Positions 25,754-33,742 of a stretch of DNA of 64,000 nt are shown here, one piece after another (within the stretch, counting starts at the first letter, position 1; each line of letters begins with the position of its first letter). The stretch is from assembly GCA_024280375.1 (NCBI GenBank), contig JAJRQF010000088.1, positions 54,046 through 118,045 of the forward strand, given 5' to 3'. A program made the translations under genes and the position numbers. A model generated the notes under the pieces. That model made no database searches. It was given only the letters and a program-made list of their open reading frames with translations, and was not told where the DNA came from. This stretch comes from Alphaproteobacteria bacterium (lineage in GTDB: Bacteria > Pseudomonadota > Alphaproteobacteria > Rhizobiales > Rhizobiaceae).

Positions 25754-26353
25754 ATGACAGGCTCACCAATTGATTATTGTTTCTCGCTCAATTCTCCTTG
25801 GAGTTATTTGGGAGTAGGTCGATTAGAAGCTATTGCAAAGGGTGCCGAAAGGGCAGTCAATCTTATACCTGTTCAATCCATGGAAGTGTTTTCCAGAACT
25901 GGCGGGCTGCCTTTGGCAAAACGCGCGCCTGAGCGACAGACATACCGATTGGCGGAATTGGAACGCTGGCGGGAATTTCTTGATATTAAACTGACACTTG
26001 AACCGAAATATTTTCCGGCTGATGATGGTTTTGCATCCCATGCGGTTATAGCTGCAGGTGAAAAGGGACTTAATGCCTTGAAGCTGGCGCAGGAGATTGG
26101 CCGGGCCCAATGGGAACGGGAAGAGGACATTAGTCAGGCTGATATTGTTGCCGCAGCTGCAGAGCGAGCTGGAATTGATTTAGGCTCGTTGGGAGAACTT
26201 GGGCAATATGCAGCACGCTATAAGGCGAACGCGGAACTGGCGGTCGCCAAAGGAGTATTTGGTTATCCGTTTTATATTGTCGACGGCGAGAGTTTTTGGG
26301 GCCAGGATCGGCTCGATTTTGTGGCCCGAAAACTGGGTGTAAAAACGGGGTAG
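25754..26353 (+). CDS. 2-hydroxychromene-2-carboxylate isomerase family protein (DsbA fold)
   Basis: The 199-residue protein has the thioredoxin/GST-kappa-like fold of this family. It begins IDYCFSLNSPWSYLG, where the SPWSYLG loop replaces a CxxC motif, and ends with GVFGYPFYIVDGESFWGQDRLDFV, the family's cis-Pro/strand region. Members isomerise 2-hydroxychromene-2-carboxylate in naphthalene breakdown or act as glutathione-dependent isomerases. No naphthalene genes are near, so the true substrate is open. It is convergent with the next cytochrome gene, four bases away. Confidence 0.82.
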   Translation: MTGSPIDYCFSLNSPWSYLGVGRLEAIAKGAERAVNLIPVQSMEVFSRTGGLPLAKRAPERQTYRLAELERWREFLDIKLTLEPKYFPADDGFASHAVIAAGEKGLNALKLAQEIGRAQWEREEDISQADIVAAAAERAGIDLGSLGELGQYAARYKANAELAVAKGVFGYPFYIVDGESFWGQDRLDFVARKLGVKTG

Positions 26354-26357
26354 GGGC

Positions 26358-26828
26358 CTAAAACTGTTCTGGAAGTTTATAGGTGCTATGGCACGCGGTG
26401 CACTGGGCTAATTGATCTCCCAGCATGGCAAGAATTTTCTTGGTATTGGCACCATCAGCAGCAGCGCTGCCGATAGCGTCAAAATTTGCATGCATGGCGC
26501 GGCCAAGCCCCATAAATTCTGGCGGCACCTTTGTAATCAGAATTTTCGGCGTGTTTCGCATCATGTCGGCAACGCCTTTGCCCTCGACCGCTTCACCCAC
26601 TGCTTTGATATTGTCGGTCTCGAGTGCGACAACGATTTCCTGAACCGTTTCCAGCATTTGTCGCATTTCACCCAGGATGAAGCGCTTTTCATCTTTGTTG
26701 ACGGCAAGTTCAATGCGGCCATCTTCTCCCGGCTCCGCCCCACCTTTGAAAATTACCAAACCGATTCCAGCAATTGTGAAAACCCATAGTACAAGGGCCA
26801 CCCAGGAGATTTTGGTTAGTTTGCTCAT
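26358..26828 (-). CDS. Membrane-anchored class II-type c cytochrome
   Basis: The 156-residue protein begins with a single hydrophobic segment (about residues 8-28) that anchors or exports it. The single heme motif CTACH is only about 12 residues from the C-terminus, the hallmark of cytochrome c'-type (class II) four-helix cytochromes. It would sit in the periplasm as an electron carrier. The ATG at 26828 has a good AAAGGA site; an upstream in-frame extension has none. It follows the PQQ dehydrogenase/cytochrome pair on the same strand at a distance of 170 bases. Confidence 0.8.
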   Translation of the reverse strand: MSKLTKISWVALVLWVFTIAGIGLVIFKGGAEPGEDGRIELAVNKDEKRFILGEMRQMLETVQEIVVALETDNIKAVGEAVEGKGVADMMRNTPKILITKVPPEFMGLGRAMHANFDAIGSAAADGANTKKILAMLGDQLAQCTACHSTYKLPEQF

Positions 26829-26999
26829 TTTTAGTCCTTTGGAGATCGGATATTGATTAATGAATTTCGTCTGAACTACTCCTTCCACCCACGGGAAGGT
26901 AAAGGGATTGGCCTGAATTAATATTCTATATCAAATATTTCGCTGGAGAAATGCATGGGACAAAACGGCCTGAAAAAGCGATAAGCTGCCTGATACAGT

Positions 27000-27353
27000 T
27001 CAATCCAGATCAGGTGTGGTAGCGACCACCTTAATCAGCGAATACCAGCGTGCAAGATTGATAATATCTGCATCAGAAAGGCTGGCTGCAATAATGGACA
27101 TTTGATGATGTTTGCGCTTGCCACTGCGAAAAGCTTTTAGTTGAGCCTCAATATATGTTGCATTTTCTCCAGCCAGATTTGGAGCGTTGGCTGCAACTGC
27201 AATGCCGTCTGAACCATGACAAATTGAACAGGGTTTGGCCTTTAGCCGCCCTGCAATGGCATCCTGAGAATTTGAGGCTGATGAAAGCAGTAAAATTGCA
27301 GAAGAGGCGAGGGCCAATAATGCAAGGCCCTCGTGTGATTTTCTATTTCGCAT
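27000..27353 (-). CDS. Small class I c-type cytochrome
   Basis: The 117-residue protein has a signal peptide (hydrophobic residues about 10-26) and a heme motif CSICH near residue 41, followed by NAPNLAGENATYIEAQLKAF and the distal Met in HHQMSIIA, typical of class I cytochromes of the c4/c5 type. Its ATG at 27353 overlaps the end of the PQQ dehydrogenase gene by 11 bases, so the two are translated together. The obvious inference is that it accepts electrons from that dehydrogenase. Confidence 0.88.
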   Translation of the reverse strand: MRNRKSHEGLALLALASSAILLLSSASNSQDAIAGRLKAKPCSICHGSDGIAVAANAPNLAGENATYIEAQLKAFRSGKRKHHQMSIIAASLSDADIINLARWYSLIKVVATTPDLD

Positions 27354-28476
27354 ATGCAATCCGGTAAATCACATTGGCAAAATCATCAGAAACCAGAATA
27401 GAGCCATCGGGCAGTTCTTCAATATCAACCGGGCGCCCAACCGCAGACCCATTGGACAGCCAACCATCGGCAAAGACCTCCTTGCCTGTCGGATTGCCAT
27501 CGTCATCGAACAATATCCGCATTATGCGATAACCAACAGGTTCCGTGCGGTTCCACGATCCGTGCTGAACGACGAATGCATCGTTTTTATACTCAGCGGG
27601 AAACATATCGCCCTCATAAAACTCGATGCCGAGATTGGCTGTATGGGCCTGGAATTCAATTTCCGGCGGGGTCATTTCTATCGCCGGGGTCTTGTTTTCA
27701 TAACCGGGAAGTTTGACTGATTTGCCACCTAAATAGGGAAAGCCAAAATGCTGGCCGACTTTAGTGACGCGGTTTAGCTCGTCTGCAGGAATATCGTCGC
27801 CCAAACCGTCAGCCCCATTGTCAGTAAACCACAATTCGCCGGTTTTAGGATGCCAGTCAAAACCGACCGAGTTTCTAACCCCGTCAGCAACCACTTCCCA
27901 TCCGGTGCCATCCGGGTTCATGCGAACAATTTTCCCCGTGTTCGGCTCAAGATCGCAGATGTTGCACGGTGCGCCCAGTGCCACATAGAGCTTGCGGTCC
28001 GGGCCAAAACCAAGTGAGCGCCATCCGTGCCAATTGTTATTGAGCAGGTTGGAATTTATTGTCGTTAGCTGCTTAATTGGAAGAGAAAAGTCATCAACTT
28101 TTGGCAAGGGCCAGCGTGCGATCCTGTCTTGCAGGCCGATATAAAGATCGGAGCCAATGATCACCACGCCATTTGGGCCGTTTAAACCGCGGGCGCGCTC
28201 GGCTATTTTGTCGGCGGTTCCATCATTGTTGCTATCCAGCATTGAATAGATGTGTCCATGCCTGGAACCAACATAAACAACACCAGTTGCGGAGTTTATT
28301 TCCATTTGCCGGGGGGTTGGCATTTCGGCATAAACAGCGATTGTAAATCCTGGCTTCAGCTTTATTTTATTGAGAATTTCAGAAAAGTCGGCGCTATTGA
28401 CCGGGGTGGAAAGCGTGAAAAACAGGACGCCGAAGTAAATGACGGACTTCAATATTGCAATTCCGGTCAGTCGCAT
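27343..28476 (-). CDS. PQQ-dependent sugar dehydrogenase (sorbosone dehydrogenase family)
   Basis: The 377-residue protein has a signal peptide ending near VNSA and the six-bladed beta-propeller repeats of soluble aldose/sorbosone dehydrogenases. Examples are NNWHGWRSLGFGPDRKLYVALGAPCNICD, VRNSVGFDWHPKTGELWFTDNGADGLG and VGRPVDIEELPDGSILVSDD. It would oxidise an aldose or aldehyde in the periplasm with PQQ, passing electrons to the cytochrome encoded by the overlapping downstream gene. GGAGG five bases before the ATG fixes the start. Whether PQQ is really bound cannot be told by eye. Confidence 0.88.
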   Translation of the reverse strand: MRLTGIAILKSVIYFGVLFFTLSTPVNSADFSEILNKIKLKPGFTIAVYAEMPTPRQMEINSATGVVYVGSRHGHIYSMLDSNNDGTADKIAERARGLNGPNGVVIIGSDLYIGLQDRIARWPLPKVDDFSLPIKQLTTINSNLLNNNWHGWRSLGFGPDRKLYVALGAPCNICDLEPNTGKIVRMNPDGTGWEVVADGVRNSVGFDWHPKTGELWFTDNGADGLGDDIPADELNRVTKVGQHFGFPYLGGKSVKLPGYENKTPAIEMTPPEIEFQAHTANLGIEFYEGDMFPAEYKNDAFVVQHGSWNRTEPVGYRIMRILFDDDGNPTGKEVFADGWLSNGSAVGRPVDIEELPDGSILVSDDFANVIYRIAYAK

Positions 28477-28642
28477 AGTTTCCTCCTGAATTACTGTTTT
28501 TTGGTAGAAAAAGGCTAACTTAGTTGGAGGTGATGAGCAAGAAACTGCATTTCACGCTTTGTTGTTTGTTTCCAGTATTTGAGGCCTCTATTAGCCTGGC
28601 TTTGGCCATTGCCAAACCCATTGAACCCATTACAAAGGCCTA

Positions 28643-29392
28643 ATGACTATATTAATCGCCACCAGTACATTTGATTTTGATCCCACAGAAGTTGGTGTGC
28701 CATGGAAAGTTTTTAACGATGCCGGCTGTGATATTCGATTTGCCACGGACAGTGGTAATGCCGGGGTCTGCGATCAAAGGATGCTCAACGGAAACGGTTT
28801 TGGTATTTTGAAGCCACTGCTGATTGCCCAAAAATCTGGACAACTGGCCTATGAGGAGATGTTGGTCTCCGCGGCATTTCAAAATCCGATTGCTTATGAA
28901 GATATCAATGTCAGTGATTATGAGGCGCTGTTTTTGCCGGGCGGACATGCAAAAGGTATTATCCCCTATCTGGAATCACCAAAATTGCAGCAGGCGATTG
29001 TTGCATTTTTTGCAGCGGGTAAGTCTGTAGGCGCAATTTGCCATGGGGTGATCCCGGTTTGTCGCGCCATTAATCCTGATACCGGTAAATCCATATTGCA
29101 CGGGCGAAAAACCACCGCGCTGCTTAAAAGGCAGGAATTGCTGGCCTATCAGCTAACCCGATTGAGGTTGGGTGACTATTATCGCACCTATCCTACAACG
29201 GTTGAAGATGAGGTGGTTGCTGCGCTGGAAAGCCCGGAGGATTTTTTTCCGGGGCCAATGCCAGTTTTACGTGATGATAAAAACCATATGTCGCGTGGTT
29301 TTACAGTAAGAGATGAAAACTATCTGTCCGCCCGCTGGCCGGGCGATGTGCATCGGTTCTCGTTTGAATTTCTGGAGATGCTGTCAGAATAA
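28643..29392 (+). CDS. DJ-1/PfpI family protein
   Basis: The 249-residue protein has the DJ-1/PfpI fold: ALFLPGGHAKGI near residue 103, the nucleophile elbow AICHGVIPVCRA with Cys near residue 133 and its neighbouring His, and the supporting Asp/Glu of the N-terminal part. This family includes glyoxalase III, deglycase-type and chaperone proteins. Its length is that of the Hsp31-like branch. AAAGG five bases ahead supports the ATG. It is convergent with the LysE exporter, three bases apart. Confidence 0.85.
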   Translation: MTILIATSTFDFDPTEVGVPWKVFNDAGCDIRFATDSGNAGVCDQRMLNGNGFGILKPLLIAQKSGQLAYEEMLVSAAFQNPIAYEDINVSDYEALFLPGGHAKGIIPYLESPKLQQAIVAFFAAGKSVGAICHGVIPVCRAINPDTGKSILHGRKTTALLKRQELLAYQLTRLRLGDYYRTYPTTVEDEVVAALESPEDFFPGPMPVLRDDKNHMSRGFTVRDENYLSARWPGDVHRFSFEFLEMLSE

Positions 29393-29395
29393 GAG

Positions 29396-30040
29396 CTATT
29401 GTTTTGAAAGTGCCAGCCATGTGCCACCAAACATCAGCGCCAGGCCGCTGGCAATTTCAGCGGCGCGCACGCGTTTTTGCGAGAGCAGGCTGCCAGCTTT
29501 TCCGGCAATGAACGCATAGCCGCTATCGAGAATGGTGGTCACGCCCATGAATATTGCCCCATAGATTATGGTTTGGGTAATGGCGTTGCCGGCGGGATCA
29601 ACAAATTGCGGAATAAAGGCCCCAAGAAAAAACAGGGCTTTGGGGTTGGACCAGATAACCACAAACCCTTGCCAGAATAGTTCTTTGCCGGTGGATTTTT
29701 TTGCTTTTTCTTCTACAACGCCAAATTTGCCGTTTGAACGCAAAAGTTTAATGCCGAGACAGATCAAATAGGCGCCGCCAGCAAGTTTGAGCCAGAAGAA
29801 TGCACCTGCCAGAGAGGTGACGATTGTCTCCAGCCCAAAGGCGACAATCAGGATCATCGGGACCAAACCGGACTGGGTGCCTGCAACATTGAACATACCA
29901 GCCTTTGGTCCCTGTCTGAGAGAGTTGGCAATAATCACCGTGACGGTGGGTCCGGGAACAATGGTAAGGGCGATGCAAGCAAGAACATAGGTTGCCAGCA
30001 AGAGCGGGTGTTCAATTATTGGGAAATATTCAATCAACAT
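29396..30040 (-). CDS. LysE-family amino-acid exporter
   Basis: The roughly 214-residue protein has six predicted membrane segments and the family signature IVPGPTVTVIIANSLRQGPKAG near the N-terminus, plus GAYLICLGIKLLR. LysE/RhtB transporters export amino acids or related small molecules across the inner membrane. In-frame starts exist at 30058 and 30040; the second gives the more typical N-terminus MLIEYF. The substrate cannot be predicted. Confidence 0.88.
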   Translation of the reverse strand: MLIEYFPIIEHPLLLATYVLACIALTIVPGPTVTVIIANSLRQGPKAGMFNVAGTQSGLVPMILIVAFGLETIVTSLAGAFFWLKLAGGAYLICLGIKLLRSNGKFGVVEEKAKKSTGKELFWQGFVVIWSNPKALFFLGAFIPQFVDPAGNAITQTIIYGAIFMGVTTILDSGYAFIAGKAGSLLSQKRVRAAEIASGLALMFGGTWLALSKQ

Positions 30041-30269
30041 ATTAGGACCTAGTCTCATTCTTTAAATGATGCTTTCAATACCTATATCATACCCGCAATG
30101 GATGTCGCTGCAATTGAACTTTAATAGATTCAGACTTTGCCTATTGTCCAAATGGTCGCAATTGTTGTGAATTCTGGCTATTGCGGGTCAATTGGGTTAA
30201 ACTTGATTCTGATTGAATAACTGTGATCGTGCCACCCTGTGGTTGTGGCGCGCGCTTTGGAGTATTAAA

Positions 30270-31685
30270 ATGTTTGGACTTGATGCGCTGGAACTGGCGC
30301 GCATTCAATTTGCATTTACGGTATCGGCTCATATTACCTTTCCGGCGTTTTCCATCGGACTTGCCAGTTATCTTGCCGTGCTAAACGGGCTGCATTTCAT
30401 TACCGGGCAAGAGAAATATATTCAGGTTTTCAATTACTGGAAAACCATATTTGCGGTTGTTTTCGGCATGGGTGTCGTATCGGGCATTGTGATGTCCTAT
30501 CAATTTGGCACTAACTGGCCGGTTTTCTCAGATAAAACAGGCCCGGTATTAGGCCCGATGCTGGCCTATGAAGTTATGTCGGCATTTTTTCTTGAGGCGG
30601 GCTTTTTAGGGGTTATGCTATTTGGCAGAGAGAGGGTTGGCCCGGGGCTGCACCTGTTTGCCACATCGATGGTTGCCATTGGCACACTTATGTCGGCAAC
30701 CTGGATATTGAGCGTTAACAGCTGGATGCAGACACCGGCGGGTTTTTCGATCAATGACGTTGGGCAGTTTGTACCGGAAAACTGGTTCGAGATCGTGTTT
30801 AATCCATCCTTCCCTTACCGACTGGTCCATATGGTTTTGGCGGCATTTTTAACCACCGCCCTGGTAATTGGTGGCGTTGGCGGGCTGCATTTGCTGCGAA
30901 ACAGTTCCAGCCAAAACGCTCGGCTGATGTTCTCGATGGCGATGTGGATGTTGATTACCGTTGCGCCATTGCAAATTTTTGCTGGCGACCTGCATGGCCT
31001 CAATACACTTAAATATCAGCCGGCAAAAATTGCCGCAATGGAAGGGCATTATGAAACCCACAAGGGGGGGGCACCGTTGATCCTGTTTGGAATGCCGGAT
31101 GATGAGGCGGAAAAAACCCGATATGCAGTGGAAATTCCCTATTTGGGCTCCCTTATTTTGACCCATTCGCTGACCGGTGAAATCAAGGGTTTAAAGGAGT
31201 TTCCAAAAGACCAGCGGCCACCTGCTGCGATCATTTTCTGGAGCTTTAGAATTATGGTTGCAATCGGGTTTGCGATGGTTGGTATGGGCCTGTGGGCCGT
31301 ATATTTGCGCTGGCGTGGCAAGCTTTACAACGCAAACCTATTGCATATGGCTGCAATGGCTATGGGGCCGATGGGTTTTTTGGCGGTATTGGCGGGCTGG
31401 GTTACAACCGAAGTCGGTCGCCAGCCGTGGACCGTTTACGGGCTGCTGCGCACCGTCGATAGTGTTGGGCCTTTGGAGGCCTCTGCGGTTGGTAGTTCGC
31501 TTGTTGCATTTGTTCTGGTGTATTTTACGCTGTTTGGCTCAGGTACATTTTATATAATGAGGTTGATGAACCAAACGCCTGACAGGGAACTCGATATTGG
31601 AGACCTTGGACCAACCCGCACAGCCGGTATTGTGCCAGGCCCTGCCGCAACGCTGATAAGCGGGGAGCATAAAAATGATATTTGA
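30270..31685 (+). CDS. cioA: Cytochrome bd-type (cyanide-insensitive) ubiquinol oxidase subunit I
   Basis: The 471-residue membrane protein is CydA/CioA. It shows LARIQFAFTVSAHITFPAFSIG, with the His heme ligand near residue 20, a short Q-loop without the long insertion of E. coli CydA, and GRQPWTVYGLLRT near residue 390. It oxidises ubiquinol and reduces oxygen to water. The short Q-loop and a DUF2474-like third gene point to the CIO branch. GGAGT at 30258 sets the ATG at 30270; an upstream frame extension lacks a ribosome site. It overlaps the subunit II gene by 11 bases. Confidence 0.94.
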   Translation: MFGLDALELARIQFAFTVSAHITFPAFSIGLASYLAVLNGLHFITGQEKYIQVFNYWKTIFAVVFGMGVVSGIVMSYQFGTNWPVFSDKTGPVLGPMLAYEVMSAFFLEAGFLGVMLFGRERVGPGLHLFATSMVAIGTLMSATWILSVNSWMQTPAGFSINDVGQFVPENWFEIVFNPSFPYRLVHMVLAAFLTTALVIGGVGGLHLLRNSSSQNARLMFSMAMWMLITVAPLQIFAGDLHGLNTLKYQPAKIAAMEGHYETHKGGAPLILFGMPDDEAEKTRYAVEIPYLGSLILTHSLTGEIKGLKEFPKDQRPPAAIIFWSFRIMVAIGFAMVGMGLWAVYLRWRGKLYNANLLHMAAMAMGPMGFLAVLAGWVTTEVGRQPWTVYGLLRTVDSVGPLEASAVGSSLVAFVLVYFTLFGSGTFYIMRLMNQTPDRELDIGDLGPTRTAGIVPGPAATLISGEHKNDI

Positions 31686-32679
31686 TCTTGCATTTATCTG
31701 GGCCGGTGTCATCGCCTTTGCGGTTTTAACCTATGTGGTGCTCGACGGGTTCGATTTGGGGATTGGTATTCTCTTTCCGCTGATCAAAGGTGAGAAAAAC
31801 AAGGACCTTGCAATGAACACCGTTGCGCCGGTCTGGGATGGAAATGAGACCTGGCTGGTGCTTGGGGGAGGCGGGCTTTATGCTGTTTTTCCGCTGGTCT
31901 ATGCGATTGTGTTACCGGCGCTATATGCGCCCATAATTGCGATGCTCATTGGCCTTATATTCAGGGGTGTTGCGTTTGAATTTCGCTGGCGGACGGTCAA
32001 GGGCAAGTTCTTATGGGACTGGGCATTTTCCGGCGGGTCAATCATGGCGGCATTTGCTCAAGGCATCGCTCTTGGGGCATTGGTGCAGGGCATTGAAGTG
32101 AGCGGCAGGGCCTATTCAGGCGGCAACTGGGACTGGTTGACGCCGTTTTCAGTTCTGACCGGCATATCGGTGGTGATTGGTTACGCGCTTTTGGGCAGCA
32201 CCTGGCTGGTGATGAAGACCGAAGGATATGTGCGAGACCTTTGTTATCGCCTTTCGTGGGGGCTTGCGATCGCGACACTTGGATTGATTGGTGTTGTCAG
32301 CCTGATAACGCCGTTCCTCAACCCTGAATACCTGACCCGATGGTTTTCCTGGCCGACGGCCGGGTTCACGCTGATTATGCCTGCAATGATGATGTATACT
32401 TCGTGGCGTCTTTACAAGGGATTGAAGGAAAAGAATGATGTGGAGCCATTTTTAGCCTCGCTGAGCATTTTTATACTTTCATTTGCCGGTATAGGGATCA
32501 GCTTTTATCCTTATATGGTGCCACCAAACGTGACCATCTGGCAAGCTGCGGCACCCGATAGCAGCCTTGCATTTGTTGGCTGGGGCGCGTTGTTCCTGCT
32601 TCCTATGATCCTTACTTATACCGCCTATTCCTATTGGGTTTTTCGCGGCAAAGTCGACCCGGATCAAGGGTATCATTGA
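31675..32679 (+). CDS. cioB: Cytochrome bd-type ubiquinol oxidase subunit II
   Basis: The 334-residue membrane protein is CydB/CioB, with the typical start LAFIWAGVIAFAVLTYVVLDGFDLGIG and the segment PVWDGNETWLVLGGGGLYAVFP. It has about eight membrane segments and completes the oxidase with subunit I. Its ATG lies inside the end of cioA, and its TGA stop overlaps the ATG of a 33-codon gene by one base, giving a three-gene coupled operon. Confidence 0.95.
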   Translation: MIFDLAFIWAGVIAFAVLTYVVLDGFDLGIGILFPLIKGEKNKDLAMNTVAPVWDGNETWLVLGGGGLYAVFPLVYAIVLPALYAPIIAMLIGLIFRGVAFEFRWRTVKGKFLWDWAFSGGSIMAAFAQGIALGALVQGIEVSGRAYSGGNWDWLTPFSVLTGISVVIGYALLGSTWLVMKTEGYVRDLCYRLSWGLAIATLGLIGVVSLITPFLNPEYLTRWFSWPTAGFTLIMPAMMMYTSWRLYKGLKEKNDVEPFLASLSIFILSFAGIGISFYPYMVPPNVTIWQAAAPDSSLAFVGWGALFLLPMILTYTAYSYWVFRGKVDPDQGYH

Positions 32680-32780
32680 TGCGACCGCTGTGGCAAAGGC
32701 TTGGTTGGTTCGCAGCACTTTGGGTTGTTAGTGTAATTGCTCTGGCAATCGTTGCCTATGGGATTAAGCTGGTTATTTGA
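32679..32780 (+). CDS. 33-residue membrane subunit of the bd oxidase, DUF2474-like
   Basis: A 33-codon reading frame starts in the TGATG overlap with cioB. It encodes MRPLWQRLGWF, then a single hydrophobic helix AALWVVSVIALAIVAYGIKLVI. The basic/Trp N-terminus plus one helix is the pattern of the DUF2474/CydX-type small subunits that follow bd oxidases. Known small subunits stabilise the hemes of subunit I. The position and coupling make this a real gene despite its size. Confidence 0.85.
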   Translation: MRPLWQRLGWFAALWVVSVIALAIVAYGIKLVI

Positions 32781-32982
32781 ATAGACTCCTCACGCGCTGA
32801 ATTTATCTCGATTTGCAGCAATGTGACCGAATACACTACATTTGTGTGAGAAAAAGCGCCTATATGGGGAGGGGCTTAAAAAATGAAACTCTTAGCCGAA
32901 TAAGTTGTTCTTCTGTAATACAGGTTGGGCAAAGCTTGAGAGTTCAAACCGTAAGATACAGATGAATATCCTGGAGGGTGAA

Positions 32983-33423
32983 ATGAGAACGTTTTTAGTA
33001 CTTTTTGCTACAGTTTTTGCGATGCTAACCACATCGGCGATGTCCGAGGGGCTGTTTAGCCAATCAGGGGTATTGGCAACAATAGACTTGTCGGAGCAGC
33101 GTATGCAAGTTTATCAAAATGGTCGGCTGACATATACTTGGAAGATTTCAACCGCCCGTCGCGGCTATCGCACTCCGCTTGGCACTTATAAGCCAACTCG
33201 GATGTATAAGCGGTATTTCTCCAAAAAATACTATAATTCACCGATGCCGCATTCGATCTTTTTTAGAGGTGGATATGCCATTCATGGAACAGATGCGATC
33301 AAACGTCTGGGGCGGGTCGCCTCGCACGGATGCGTTCGCTTGCATCCGGCCAATGCGGCAAAACTATTTTCGATGGTAAAAAGAAGCGGCAAACATCGGG
33401 CCCGCATCAAAATCGTCAGATAA
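32983..33423 (+). CDS. L,D-transpeptidase (YkuD domain)
   Basis: The 146-residue protein has a signal peptide (to about residue 20, LTTSAMS) and a YkuD catalytic domain. It starts VLATIDLSEQRMQVYQNGRL and contains YAIHGT near residue 103 and the catalytic SHGCVRL with Cys near residue 122. Such enzymes make 3-3 cross-links in peptidoglycan or attach proteins to it. GGAGG before the ATG at 32983 fixes the start, and a strong hairpin follows its stop. Confidence 0.93.
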   Translation: MRTFLVLFATVFAMLTTSAMSEGLFSQSGVLATIDLSEQRMQVYQNGRLTYTWKISTARRGYRTPLGTYKPTRMYKRYFSKKYYNSPMPHSIFFRGGYAIHGTDAIKRLGRVASHGCVRLHPANAAKLFSMVKRSGKHRARIKIVR

Positions 33424-33449
33424 TATTCTGATTGAATATTTAAGCTGAT

Positions 33450-33480
33450 AAATCCGGCCGGTTATTCAGGCCGGATTTTA
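33450..33480 (+). terminator. Terminator after the L,D-transpeptidase gene
   Basis: AAATCCGGCC (33450-33459) and GGCCGGATTT (33469-33478) form a perfect 10-bp stem with a 9-base loop, ending in a short T-rich stretch. It lies 27 bases past the stop codon, the normal place for an intrinsic terminator. Confidence 0.8.
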
Positions 33481-33742
33481 TTGAGCCCAGATTGTGTCAT
33501 GTTTATATGGAGGCAGTCAGGCTGCGATTGGAGCCCTATGTGCAAATCGATGAAGTCGATTTAAGGGCGGAACCGGCCCGATGCGAATGCATCGCTCCTC
33601 CTGAGCTTGTCGATGGGGAAGGCTGGTGCATTCTCACGTTGCACGTTGAGCAACGCGAAGCGCAAAACTTGAGCATCAAAATTGCACCAATTGGCCGTGA
33701 GCGACATGAAAATAGAGTGCTTCCGTCAAAGACGGACACGCT
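33481..33742. other. Non-coding stretch with several short palindromes
   Basis: About 260 bases between the terminator and the aminotransferase end show no convincing gene on either strand. There are short inverted repeats: AAATCGA/TCGATTT (33544-33562), CGATGC/GCATCG (33582-33597 region) and TCCGTC/GACGGA (33722-33736). The last lies just past the aminotransferase stop and may be a weak terminator for it. The rest could be a decayed gene or a small RNA. Confidence 0.35.

Noticed and set aside
30203..30216. FNR-type box upstream of cioA
   Set aside because: TTGAT-TCTG-ATTGA matches only one half of the TTGAT-N4-ATCAA consensus well, with two mismatches in the other half, so it is too weak to report.
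32883..32903. Six-codon leader peptide (MKLLAE) upstream of the L,D-transpeptidase gene
   Set aside because: A GGAGGGG lies ahead of the ATG, but the peptide has no control-codon run and no attenuator follows; it is most likely chance.
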